From: Rattus norvegicus
Taxonomy: Eukaryota > Chordata > Mammalia > Rodentia > Muridae
NCBI RefSeq assembly: GCF_036323735.1
Contig: NC_086028.1
Location: forward strand, 25,899,001 to 25,963,000
DNA length: 64,000 nucleotides
Reading direction: 5' to 3'
Shown: positions 11,086 to 21,062 of the stretch, in pieces
Layout of the letters: each line of letters starts with the position of its first letter
Position numbering within the stretch: position 1 is the stretch's first letter
Notes under the pieces: model-generated
What the model saw: only the letters and a program-made list of their open reading frames with translations
What the model was told of the DNA's origin: nothing
The model's database searches: none
Position numbers and translations under genes: made by a program

Positions 11086-12107
11086 AATGTTCTTCATTTT
11101 AGATACCAATTTTTAAAAGCAGATATATGATTTGTAAGTATAATTATCTCATTCTACCAGCAGATTCTTTATTCTGCTACTTTGTCCATTGCTATGATTA
11201 TAATGTGTACTATCACACTCAGATTTTTATGCTGTTTTCATCACTATAGTTTTATAGTGTACTTCAAATTAGTTAAAAAAACTGAATTTACTTTTAAAAG
11301 TGTTGGGGCTGAAGCCTAGGGCTGTATACGTGTTTGGCAATTATATTACCAATGCAATGCCTACTCAGTCCAAATTAAATAGTTCGATGCTTCAGGTTTT
11401 CTTTTTTATTGCAAATGTTTTGATTATCTGGAGTATTAGGAAGTTCTCAATTTCTATGTAAAGTCAGAAGGTCATGAGAATGTATGCTTTTATTTCCCAT
11501 TTTTATATAAAATCCTAATACGTTCTTCCTCTTGCTTTTCATAAAGCCAATTTGGAGACACATTTCAATTTCTACTGCAGTCAGCTACAGTTCCAGAGTG
11601 CCCAGTTAGGGCGCTAGATCCAGCTTTGGGGCGAGCACAGGTGATTAGTTAGGGGAGTCAGAAAAATAACTAAGAAAGTAGGACTACAGAAGGAGGCTGG
11701 AGGCAGTCTGACACCTGACAGCTAGCTTTGTGTTAGAAATGAGTGGATAGGCTGGCAGTGTTATCCAAATTTTTTCATCCTGAGAACACTATGCAAGCCC
11801 CCATTTTGGAGAAATAGACACATAAATACCTATGCTAGACAAAGATAGAGGATTTGGGACTTTTAGTCCAAATTTGTTATATTTGTCAAGGCCACATAAT
11901 TATTTACAATTATTGCTAAAGCTTACAGAATGTTCTGTAAGTGGGAGAAACAAGGCCAGCATGACTGTTTCAGTATAAGCATTTTTTTGCCTTCCACTTT
12001 ATAAAATAATGAGTATTTGCAATAGGCTTTTTTGCTAACAGATGGATGTTTTTCTTGGTGACCCCAAAGCACTTGGTTGGCTGGCTCTGTACTTTTCTAC
12101 CTTTTAG
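11086..12107. other. Unassigned AT-rich spacer
   Basis: No gene or element was recognised. Confidence 0.5.
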
Positions 12108-12218
12108 TTTCCAGACAAGGTATAGTTATATAACTCAGGATGGCCTCAAACTTTCAATCTTCCTGCCTAACCTTTCTAAATCCTGGGATTAAAGGCCTAT
12201 GCCACCAAGGCTTGCTTT
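12108..12218 (-). mobile_element. B1 SINE, diverged
   Basis: The plus strand reads as a reverse B1: CCAGACAAGGTATAG, CAGGATGGCCTCAAACT, CTTCCTGCC, and TCCTGGGATTAAAGGCCTATG, which is the complement of the pol III box region. Confidence 0.85.
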
Positions 12219-12533
12219 GCACATGTTCTCTGCCCATGCTTAGTGTACCTGGTGTGGCAATCATTTAGTAGGGAACTCTGAGTTCTTGGTCTCCCTCTTA
12301 CAAAGATGAGGCTGTACAAATGTGCTTCCCACATACACTAAGTAGCATTCTGCTGATTGTCTACATTCAAACGCTACTGCTGGCCAGTGGCTCTTTGTTT
12401 CTCAGTAAGAATGATTACTTGATAAATAGTTTGTGCAGATCTCTCTAAAGACTGTATGTATAATCAGAAATTATGGAACTCAATATTCGTTTGCTCACAG
12501 CTAACACATAGGAGCCCATACAAATAAAAAAAA

Positions 12534-12536
<3 letters not shown>

Positions 12537-12585
<49 letters not shown>
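12537..12585 (+). repeat. (CA)n microsatellite
   Basis: About 24 CA units form a perfect tract. Confidence 0.97.
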
Positions 12586-12586
<1 letters not shown>

Positions 12587-12867
12587 CTACAAAGTAAAAC
12601 TTAAAATTATATCACAAATATAAATTCGTTGTCATTGAAATTGGGTTTAAATGTATTTTTAAATGTGCCATTATTTTTAATTCTTATGTAACAATGTAAC
12701 TAATGTGGGACACCTATTTATTTATTAAAATCAATCTTGAAATTGGCCAAGTCAATACATAATCTTGAACTTCTCTGTGTCATATGTAGTTAGTGACCCA
12801 AACACCCATGACAGATGAATCCTACAGTGCCAGAGCAATGGAAGAGGCAGTTTCTTTCTTATTTTTT
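12586..12867. other. Unassigned AT-rich spacer
   Basis: Nothing recognisable lies between the CA tract and the retroposon TSD. Confidence 0.5.
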
Positions 12868-12882
12868 AAAGATGAATGTTCT

Positions 12883-14036
12883 GCATTGGTAGAGCAGGCC
12901 CTGCACTTTGCCTGGGCAGTGCAGTAGGTCTGGTCCTGGTGGCAGGGGTGGGTTGAGTACTGGAGACCTGGCCTTGCTACTCATCTGCTGTGAGATCACA
13001 TGACCTTAGCAGTGATGTCCCCTTCCTTCCCCTCACCATCTGTGGGAGAGCTGACCCAGGGTCCACATCCATTCCCAACTACTCATACAGCAGAAGAGAG
13101 TGACAGAGCTGACCCTGCCCCTCACCAACTACAGTATTTTGGAGAGAGGGCCCTGCACCTCACCTGGGCAGCACAGTAGAGTTGGCCTTGATGGTAGTGG
13201 AGCAGGTGTGTGACTGTGGGAGAGCTGGTTCTATTATTCACTTCCCATGAGGTGATGTAGATAGAAGGGAGATGCCCTCCTTAACCTGCCCCCTGACACA
13301 GTCAGGAGAGCTGGTCCTGAGGTCATAAGAATAAGAAAGCTAGCCTTGAACCTCACTGACTGCAGCACTAAGAGAAGAGTGGCCATCAGACCTCGATGGG
13401 GAGCATAGTAGATCTGGCTCTGATGGCATAGGTACCAGTGAGCCAGCCTGAGGAAAAGAGCTGGTCCTGCCCCTTGTAGGCTCCAGCATTGGGTGAGCTA
13501 GATGGGCAGTGTGGAGAACTCTCCCTAGTGGTGTGGTTGTGGGATAGTTGACTGACTGACCAACTCAGCTACCAATCAGGCCCAGAATAAGGGGTTTGAG
13601 TTGACATACCCCCAAATCTAAATCTACCTCTTCTATGAACTTCTGGAGTGTGTGAAAGGGCTTGTTCTACAGATCCAATGCCATAGGATCTCCATTACAC
13701 AGGGCAACAATAGGATAACCAAGAGGAGTCCTGGTGAGGATCCAGAATTGATGGCAGCAGAAGCCAGAGAACTTAGACAAGACAAAGACTCACATTGCAA
13801 TGAATGCTTGCAAGTAAAGATGTATGGAGCAAAGGGTATTGTGGGACACACTGTAACACATTGTAGCTTCCACGACAAGATGTGTTTTTGCTTTGTTTAT
13901 TAATTAATTTGTTTGGTTTTTTTTTCTTTTGGGAGGGAGCTGCAAGGGCAGAGAGCAGATATGAAGGGATGGGGAGATGGATGGACTTGAGGTACATGGT
14001 GTGAAACTCACAGAAAATCAATAAAAACTTAAATAA
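12883..14036 (+). mobile_element. Polyadenylated non-L1 retroposon with internal tandem repeats
   Basis: This 1.15-kb GC-richer unit is bounded by AAAGATGAATGTTCT (12868-12882) and AAAGATGGATGTTCT (14037-14051), a 15-bp TSD with one mismatch. It ends in AATCAATAAAAACTTAAATAAAAAG, which supplies an AATAAA signal and a short A-rich tail. The 5' two thirds hold about three diverged copies of a 236-252 bp unit starting near 12899, 13151 and 13387. I recall similar rodent mid-repetitive sequence but cannot name the family. It shows no L1 ORF homology and no credible ORF (83 codons at 13652-13903 at most). Its ends suggest L1-mediated mobilisation of a non-coding RNA. Confidence 0.7.
12899..13480 (+). 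repeat. Diverged ~240-bp tandem repeat, about 2.5 copies
   Basis: The motifs CCCTGCACYTYRCCTGGGCAG, then CAGTAG and TGGYCYTGRTGG, occur at 12899 and 13151, with a weaker copy at 13387 (ACCTCGATGGGGAGCATAGTAG). The spacing is 252 then 236 bases. GAGAGCTGGTCCTG-like blocks recur between them. Confidence 0.65.
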
Positions 14037-14051
14037 AAAGATGGATGTTCT

Positions 14052-15323
14052 TATGTTTCTCACCAACCCTGCAATCACTGTTCATTGTTTTCTGATGACC
14101 AGTATTTTGGACAGTGTGACCTTGTGGGTTTCATACTTTTGCTGTTAATTTTTCCAGGTAGGAGCATAAATTTGCTTGGTAATGTCAGCTTGGCTGAAAA
14201 CAGAATTCACTTGTACTACTTACTACTTTCCATCAGAAAGCATCTGTACTGAAGTGATACTAAGATCTATAAAGTGATCATGAACAGGTGGTATCCACTG
14301 GCCTCTGCTTACTTGGGGCTACCCAAGTATGGGGTCTGGGACACATATTTCCATAACCTTACTCTTTAATTCAAAGATTCTAAAATGAGTGCTGTTATGG
14401 ATTTGCAAAACAAGCAAGATGACTTTATGGAGCGGTGTGATAATATAGATTAAAGAGGGATGCATGGTCAAGATTGGCAGCAGACCATATAAGCAAACCT
14501 ACTAAATGGCTAACCTTACATTTCTGGGCTCCTTTTTATGAGTTTCAAGAGAAGGAAGAGTTTGTTATCAAAGTATTTAGCTTAGGTGCTTCTTTATGTT
14601 GAGTGACAGATTGGGTTGTATAATAATTTTTCTACTGTGCCTTCTCATAATTCATCTGATTATAATTATATCCATGTCCAATTTTGCCTAGGCATAGATG
14701 ACCAATTGAGTTTTCCTAAAAGGTTGCCAGAGGTCACGTTTTGCTTTACATTGTATGCACCCCAAACCAGTTTAGACTGAATTATGATTCTCATTATTTT
14801 CCTACCTAGATATGGTAGGAATATATATTGGTGGAAACTTTATCATGTGTTGGTGTTTCTGACATCCAGACTACTTTTTGATTTCTTGCTGTAACTGTCT
14901 GCTGACTTTCTTCTATGGAGGTATTTCTTTGCCTTTCATTCTCTAGACTTTCTGACATTTGACTCATTCCTATCCCAGGAATTGACTAGAGACTTACAGA
15001 AACCTGTTCAAGATATGTTTGTTTCCACTGGCAATGTTGTCATTGAGGGTCAGATGAAGCAAAATAAAACTTATTTGAGGCCAAGCAAATAACCAATCCA
15101 TGTCCATTTCCAACTATACTTGGGTGCAGAACCCTGTGTTTGGAACATTGGCTGATCATGTCAATCAAAAGTTCCTTGTGCAAAAAGCAGATATAAGGAA
15201 ATAAAACTAGAAATAATTGGAAAACATAGGTCTTTAGGTTATTATTTAAGTTCCTAGATCCAAACAAATCTGAAGCAATGCTATTTTGGGAATTTAAATT
15301 GCATAGTTTAATGAAGCCTTTAA
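14052..15323. other. Unassigned spacer, L1 5' flank
   Basis: No gene or repeat was recognised up to the L1 target site at 15324. Confidence 0.5.
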
Positions 15324-15338
15324 AAATGAATAATTTTG
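15324..15338 (+). repeat. Target-site duplication, L1 5' side
   Basis: The 15-mer AAATGAATAATTTTG is identical to 21786-21800. It marks the end of host sequence and the start of the L1. Confidence 0.95.
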
Positions 15339-16032
15339 GTGAGAGAGAGACCCAACCGCCTGGTCAGGTGGGCACTCCTGAGGCTGCAGAGCGGAAGAGA
15401 CCACCAACACTGCTCACCCCTGCCCACATCCCTGGCCCAAGAGGAAACTGTATAAGGCCTCTGGGCTCCCGTGGGGGAGGGCCCAGGAGCGGCAGGACCC
15501 CTGTGCCTGAGACACCACCAGAACCAGAAGGAAACAGACCGGATAAACAGTTCTCTGCACCCAAATCCCGTGGGAGGGAGAGCTGAACCTTCAGAGAGGC
15601 AGACAAGCCTGGGAAACCAGAAGAGACTGCTCTCTGCACACACATCTCGGACGCCAGAGGAAAAAGCCAAAGACCATCTGGAACCCTGGTGCACTGAAGC
15701 TCCCGGAAACGGCTGCACAGGTCTTCCTGGTTGCTGCCGCTGCAGAGAGCCCGTGGGTAGCACCCCACGAGCGAACTTGAGCCTCGGGACCACAGGTAAG
15801 ACCAACTTTTCTGCTGCAAGAAAGCTGCCTGGTGAACTCAAGACACAGGCCCACAGGAACAGCTGAAGACCTGTAGAGAGGAAAAACCACACGCCGGAAA
15901 GCAGAACACTCTATCCCCATAACTGACTGAAAGAGAGGAAAACAAGTCTACAGCACTCCTGACACACAGGCTTATAGGACAGTCTAGCCACTGTCAGAAA
16001 TAGCAGAACAAAGTAACACTAGAGATAATCTG
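15339..16032 (+). promoter_or_regulatory. L1 5' UTR / internal promoter
   Basis: A GC- and CpG-richer 694-bp leader precedes ORF1, unlike the AT-rich DNA upstream. In L1 this region carries the internal pol II promoter that starts the full-length RNA. No mouse-type monomers of about 200 bp are visible, unlike the older copy at 35950-36292. It contains ORFs on plus (15278-15586, 15471-15866) and on minus (15320-15892, 190 codons). These may be chance products of the base composition. Confidence 0.8.
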
Positions 16033-17175
16033 ATGGCGAGAGGCAAGCGCAGGAACCCAAGCAACAGAAACCAAGACTACATGGCACCATCAGAGCCCAA
16101 TTCTCCCATCAAAACAAACATGGAATATCCAAACACACCAGAAAAGCAAGATCTAGTTCCAAAATCATTTTTGATCATGATGCTGGAGGACTTCAAGAAA
16201 GACGTGAAGAACTCCCTTAGAGAACAAGTAGAAGCCTACAGAGAGGAATCGCAAAAATGCCTGAAAGAATCGCAGAAATCCCTGAAAGAATTCCAGGAAA
16301 ACATAAATAAACAAGTAGAAGCCCATAGAGAGGAGACACAAAAATCCCTGAAAGAATTCCAGGAAAACACAATCAAACAGTTGAAGGAATTAAAAATGGA
16401 AATAGAAGCAATCAAGAAAGAACACATGGAAACAACCCTGGATATAGAAAACCAAAAGAAGAGACAAGGAGCTGTAGATACAAGCTTCACCAACAGAATA
16501 CAAGAGATGGAAGAGAGAATCTCAGGAGCAGAAGATTCCATAGAAATCATTGACTCAACTGTCAAAGATAATGTAAAGCGGAAAAAGCTACTGGTCCAAA
16601 ACATACAGGAAATCCAGGACTCAATGAGAAGATCAAACCTAAGGATAATAGGTATAGAAGAGAGTGAAGACTCCCAGCTCAAAGGACCAGTAAATATCTT
16701 CAACAAAATCATAGAAGAAAACTTCCCTAACCTAAAAAAAGAGATACCCATAGACATACAAGAAACCTACAGAACTCCAAATAGATTGGACCAGAAAAGA
16801 AACACCTCCCGTCACATAATTGTCAAAACACCAAACGCACAAAATAAAGAAAGAATATTAAAAGCAGTAAGGGAAAAAGGTCAAGTAACATATAAAGGGA
16901 GACCTATCAGAATCACACCAGACTTCTCGCCAGAAACTATGAAGGCCAGAAGATCCTGGACTGATGTTATACAGACCCTAAGAGAACACAAATGCCAGCC
17001 CAGGTTACTGTATCCAGCAAAACTCTCAATTAACATTGATGGAGAAACCAAGATATTCCATGACAAAACCAAATTTACACAATATCTTTCTACAAATCCA
17101 GCACTACAAAGGATAATAAATGGTAAAGCCCAACATAAGGAGGCAAGCTATACCCTAGAAGAAGCAAGAAACTAA
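16033..17175 (+). CDS. ORF1: L1 ORF1p, RNA-binding chaperone, intact (380 aa)
   Basis: ORF1p trimerises, coats the L1 RNA in cis and acts as a nucleic-acid chaperone in the L1 ribonucleoprotein. The basic N-terminus (MARGKRRNPSNRNQDY) leads into a coiled coil at about residues 50-190. Two tandem units lie there, residues 66-94 (29 aa) and 95-116 (22 aa), sharing the core QKSLKEFQEN; the first carries one extra heptad. An RRM-like domain starts near residue 201 (SNLRIIGIEE). The C-terminal domain follows at about 291-365 (GRPIRITPDFS, YPAKLSINIDGE at 327). The start ATG follows the GC-rich leader. The stop TAA lies 59 bp before ORF2, as in other rodent L1s. Mouse ORF1p is about 357-371 aa, so this one is slightly longer because of the coiled coil. 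No stop or frameshift is seen. Identity is firm; activity is inferred. Confidence 0.96.
   Translation: MARGKRRNPSNRNQDYMAPSEPNSPIKTNMEYPNTPEKQDLVPKSFLIMMLEDFKKDVKNSLREQVEAYREESQKCLKESQKSLKEFQENINKQVEAHREETQKSLKEFQENTIKQLKELKMEIEAIKKEHMETTLDIENQKKRQGAVDTSFTNRIQEMEERISGAEDSIEIIDSTVKDNVKRKKLLVQNIQEIQDSMRRSNLRIIGIEESEDSQLKGPVNIFNKIIEENFPNLKKEIPIDIQETYRTPNRLDQKRNTSRHIIVKTPNAQNKERILKAVREKGQVTYKGRPIRITPDFSPETMKARRSWTDVIQTLREHKCQPRLLYPAKLSINIDGETKIFHDKTKFTQYLSTNPALQRIINGKAQHKEASYTLEEARN
16228..16380 (+). repeat. In-frame tandem repeat in the ORF1 coiled coil (87 + 66 bp)
   Basis: Unit 1 (16228-16314) and unit 2 (16315-16380) both begin GTAGAAGCC and end in a CAGGAAAACA block. Unit 1 has an additional 21 bp, exactly one heptad. 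Both units keep the frame and the coiled-coil phase. Confidence 0.9.
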
Positions 17176-17234
17176 TCGTCTTGGCAACAAAACAAAGAGA
17201 ATGAAAGCACACAAACATAACCTCACATCCAAAT

Positions 17235-20200
17235 ATGAATATAACAGGAAGCAATAATCACTATTCCTTAATATCTCTCAATATCAATGGCCTCAACTCC
17301 CCAATAAAAAGACATAGATTAACAAACTGGATACGCAACGAGGACCCTGCATTCTGCTGCCTACAGGAAACACACCTCAGAGACAAAGACAGACACTACC
17401 TCAGAGTGAAAGGCTGGAAAACAACTTTCCAAGCAAATGGTCAGAAGAAGCAAGCTGGAGTAGCCATTCTAATATCAAATAAAATCAATTTTCAATTAAA
17501 AGTCATCAAAAAAGATAAGGAAGGACACTTCATATTCATCAAAGGAAAAATCCACCAAGATGAACTCTCAATCCTAAATATCTATGCCCCAAATACAAGG
17601 GCACCTACATACGTAAAAGAAACCTTACTAAAGCTCAAAGCACACATTGCACCTCACACAATCATAGTGGGAGATTTCAACACACCACTCTCATCAATGG
17701 ACAGATCATGGAAACAGAAATTAAACAGTGATGTCGACAGACTAAGAGAAGTCATGAGCCAAATGGACTTAACAGATATTTATAGAACATTCTATCCTAA
17801 AGCAAAAGGATATACCTTCTTCTCAGCTCCTCATGGTACTTTCTCCAAAAATGACCATATAATTGGTCAAAAAACGGGCCTCAACAGGTACAGAAAGATA
17901 GAAATAATCCCATGCGTGCTATCGGACCACCACGGCCTAAAACTGGTCTTCAATAACAATAAGGGAAGAATGCCCACATATACATGGAAATTGAACAATG
18001 CTCTACTCAATGATAACCTGGTCAAGGAAGAAATAAAGAAAGAAATTAAAAACTTTTTAGAATTTAATGAAAATGAAGATACAACATACCCAAACTTATG
18101 GGACACAATGAAAGCTGTGCTAAGAGGAAAACTCATAGCGCTGAGTGCCTGCAGAAAGAAACAGGAAAGAGCATATGTCAGCAGCTTGACAGCACACCTA
18201 AAATCTCTAGAACAAAAAGAAGCAAATACACCCAGGAGGAGTAGAAGGCAGGAAATAATCAAACTCAGAGTTGAAATCAACCAAGTAGAAACAAAAAGGA
18301 CCATAGAAAGAATCAACAGAACCAAAAGTTGGTTCTTTGAGAAAATCAACAAGATAGATACACCCTTAGCCAGACTAACGAGAGGACACAGAGAGTGCGT
18401 CCAAATTAACAAAATCAGAAATGAAAAGGGAGACATAACTACAGATTCAGAGGAAATTCAAAAAATCATCAGATCTTACTATAAAAACCTATATTCAACA
18501 AAATTTGAAAATCTTCAGGAAATGGACAATTTCCTAGACAGATACCAGGTATCGAAGTTAAATCAGGAACAGATAAACCAGTTAAACAACCCCATAACTC
18601 CTAAGGAAATAGAAGCAGTCATTAAAGGTCTCCCAACCAAAAAGAGCCCAGGTCCAGACGGGTTTAGTGCAGAATTCTATCAGACCTTCATAGAAGACAT
18701 CATACCAATATTATCCAAACTATTCCACAAAATTGAAACAGATGGAGCCCTACCGAATTCCTTCTACGAAGCCACAATTACTCTTATACCTAAACCACAC
18801 AAAGACACAACAAAGAAAGAGAACTTCAGACCAATTTCCCTTATGAATATCGACGCAAAAATACTCAATAAAATTCTGGCAAACCGAATTCAAGAGCACA
18901 TCAAAACAATCATCCACCATGATCAAGTAGGCTTCATCCCAGGCATGCAGGGATGGTTTAATATACGGAAAACCATCAACGTGATCCATTATATAAACAA
19001 ACTGAAAGAACAGAACCACATGATCATTTCATTAGATGCTGAGAAAGCATTTGACAAAATTCAACACCCCTTCATGATAAAAGTCCTGGAAAGAATAGGA
19101 ATTCAAGGCCCATACCTAAACATAGTAAAAGCCATATACAGCAAACCAGTTGCTAACATTAAACTAAATGGAGAGAAACTTGAAGCAATCCCACTAAAAT
19201 CAGGGACTAGACAAGGCTGCCCACTCTCTCCCTACTTATTCAATATAGTTCTTGAAGTTCTAGCCAGAGCAATCAGACAACAAAAGGAGATCAAGGGGAT
19301 ACAGATCGGAAAAGAAGAGGTCAAAATATCACTATTTGCAGATGACATGATAGTATATTTAAGTGATCCCAAAAGTTCCACCAGAGAACTACTAAAGCTG
19401 ATAAACAACTTCAGCAAAGTGGCTGGGTATAAAATTAACTCAAATAAATCAGTTGCCTTCCTCTATACAAAAGAGAAACAAGCCGAGAAAGAAATTAGGG
19501 AAACGACACCCTTCATAATAGACCCAAATAATATAAAGTACCTCGGTGTGACTTTAACCAAGCAAGTAAAAGATCTGTACAATAAGAACTTCAAGACACT
19601 GAGGAAAGAAATTGAAGAAGACCTCAGAAGATGGAAAGATCTCCCATGCTCATGGATTGGCAGGATTAATTTAGTAAAAATGGCCATTTTACCAAAAGCA
19701 ATCTACAGATTCAATGCAATCCCCATCAAAATACCAATCCAATTCTTCAAAGAGTTAGACAGAACAATTTGCAAATTCATCTGGAATAACAAAAAACCCA
19801 GGATAGCTAAAGCTATCCTCAACAATAAAAGGACTTCAGGGGGAATCACTATCCCTGAACTCAAGCAGTATTACAGAGCAATAGTGATAAAAACTGCATG
19901 GTATTGGTACAGAGACAGACAGATAGACCAATGGAATAGAATTGAAGACCCAGAAATGAACCCACACACCTATGGTCACTTGATTTTTGACAAAGGAGCC
20001 AAAACCATCCAATGGAAAAAAGATAGCATTTTCAGCAAATGGTGCTGGTTCAACTGGAGGGCAACATGTAGAAGAATGCAGATCGATCCATGCTTATCAC
20101 CCTGTACAAAGCTTAAGTCGAAGTGGATCAAGGACCTCCACATCAAACCAGACACACTCAAACTAATAGAAGAAAAACTAGGGAAGCATCTGGAACACAT

Positions 20201-21062
20201 GGGCACTGGAAAAAATTTCCTGAACAAAACACCAATGGCTTATGCTCTAAGATCAAGAATCGACAAATGGGATCTCATAAAACTGCAAAGCTTCTGTAAG
20301 GCAAAGGACACTGTGGTTAGGACAAAACGGCAACCAACAGATTGGGAAAAGATCTTTACCAATCCTACAACAGATAGAGGCCTTATATCCAAAATATACA
20401 AAGAACTCAAGAAGTTAGACCGCAGGGAGACAAATAACCCTATTAAAAAATGGGGTTCAGAGCTAAACAAAGAATTCACAGCTGAGGAATGCCGAATGGC
20501 TGAGAAACACCTAAAGAAATGTTCAACATCTTTAGTCATAAGGGAAATGCAAATCAAAACAACCCTGAGATTTCACCTCACACCAGTGAGAATGGCTAAG
20601 ATCAAAAACTCAGGTGACAGCAGATGCTGGCGAGGATGTGGAGAAAGAGGAACACTCCTCCATTGTTGGTGGGATTGCAGACTGGTAAAACCATTCTGGA
20701 AATCAGTCTGGAGGTTCCTCAGAAAATTGAACATTGAACTGCCTGAGGATCCAGCTATACCTCTCTTGGGCATATACCCAAAAGATGCCTCAACATATAA
20801 AAGAGACACGTGCTCCACTATGTTCATCGCAGCCTTATTTATAATAGCCAGAAAATGGAAAGAACCCAGATGCCCTTCAACAGAGGAATGGATACAGAAA
20901 ATGTGGTACATCTACACAATGGAATATTACTCAGCTATCAAAAACAACGAGTTTATGAAATTCGTAGGCAAATGGTTGGAACTGGAAAATATCATCCTGA
21001 GTGAGCTAACCCAATCACAGAAAGACATACATGGTATGCACTCATTGATAAGTGGCTATTAG
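17235..21062 (+). CDS. ORF2: L1 ORF2p, endonuclease and reverse transcriptase, intact (1275 aa)
   Basis: ORF2p nicks the target DNA and reverse-transcribes L1 RNA from the nick (target-primed reverse transcription). The APE-like endonuclease, about residues 8-240, keeps the expected catalytic positions: N16 (LNINGLNS), E45 (QETHL), Y117 (YAPN), D147 and N149 (GDFN), and the SDHHG motif near 230-232. The reverse transcriptase is complete. It shows the fingers and palm motifs GPDGFSAEFYQ, FRPISLMNIDAKILNKI, ISLDAEKAFDKIQ and SGTRQGCPLSP. The catalytic FADD lies at 701-704 (D703 and D704). The C-terminal zinc-knuckle-like motif CX3CX7HX4C is intact (C1131, C1135, H1143, C1148). Length matches human ORF2p (1275) and nearly matches mouse (1281). 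It follows ORF1 after 59 bp without its own promoter, so translation probably depends on reinitiation or internal entry as in other L1s. No inactivating change is seen; competence is not proven. Confidence 0.97.
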   Translation: MNITGSNNHYSLISLNINGLNSPIKRHRLTNWIRNEDPAFCCLQETHLRDKDRHYLRVKGWKTTFQANGQKKQAGVAILISNKINFQLKVIKKDKEGHFIFIKGKIHQDELSILNIYAPNTRAPTYVKETLLKLKAHIAPHTIIVGDFNTPLSSMDRSWKQKLNSDVDRLREVMSQMDLTDIYRTFYPKAKGYTFFSAPHGTFSKNDHIIGQKTGLNRYRKIEIIPCVLSDHHGLKLVFNNNKGRMPTYTWKLNNALLNDNLVKEEIKKEIKNFLEFNENEDTTYPNLWDTMKAVLRGKLIALSACRKKQERAYVSSLTAHLKSLEQKEANTPRRSRRQEIIKLRVEINQVETKRTIERINRTKSWFFEKINKIDTPLARLTRGHRECVQINKIRNEKGDITTDSEEIQKIIRSYYKNLYSTKFENLQEMDNFLDRYQVSKLNQEQINQLNNPITPKEIEAVIKGLPTKKSPGPDGFSAEFYQTFIEDIIPILSKLFHKIETDGALPNSFYEATITLIPKPHKDTTKKENFRPISLMNIDAKILNKILANRIQEHIKTIIHHDQVGFIPGMQGWFNIRKTINVIHYINKLKEQNHMIISLDAEKAFDKIQHPFMIKVLERIGIQGPYLNIVKAIYSKPVANIKLNGEKLEAIPLKSGTRQGCPLSPYLFNIVLEVLARAIRQQKEIKGIQIGKEEVKISLFADDMIVYLSDPKSSTRELLKLINNFSKVAGYKINSNKSVAFLYTKEKQAEKEIRETTPFIIDPNNIKYLGVTLTKQVKDLYNKNFKTLRKEIEEDLRRWKDLPCSWIGRINLVKMAILPKAIYRFNAIPIKIPIQFFKELDRTICKFIWNNKKPRIAKAILNNKRTSGGITIPELKQYYRAIVIKTAWYWYRDRQIDQWNRIEDPEMNPHTYGHLIFDKGAKTIQWKKDSIFSKWCWFNWRATCRRMQIDPCLSPCTKLKSKWIKDLHIKPDTLKLIEEKLGKHLEHMGTGKNFLNKTPMAYALRSRIDKWDLIKLQSFCKAKDTVVRTKRQPTDWEKIFTNPTTDRGLISKIYKELKKLDRRETNNPIKKWGSELNKEFTAEECRMAEKHLKKCSTSLVIREMQIKTTLRFHLTPVRMAKIKNSGDSRCWRGCGERGTLLHCWWDCRLVKPFWKSVWRFLRKLNIELPEDPAIPLLGIYPKDASTYKRDTCSTMFIAALFIIARKWKEPRCPSTEEWIQKMWYIYTMEYYSAIKNNEFMKFVGKWLELENIILSELTQSQKDIHGMHSLISGY

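Noticed and set aside
12899..13480. CRISPR-like array
   Set aside because: The units are 236-252 bp, diverged and contiguous, inside a eukaryotic retroposon; no short identical repeats with unique spacers.
15278..15866. Plus-strand ORFs of 102 and 131 codons in the L1 leader
   Set aside because: One starts outside the element in host DNA, and both look like products of GC-rich composition without recognisable domains.
17867..20911. Long minus-strand ORFs opposite L1 ORF2
   Set aside because: They are mirror frames of a strongly A-biased coding strand; no independent features.
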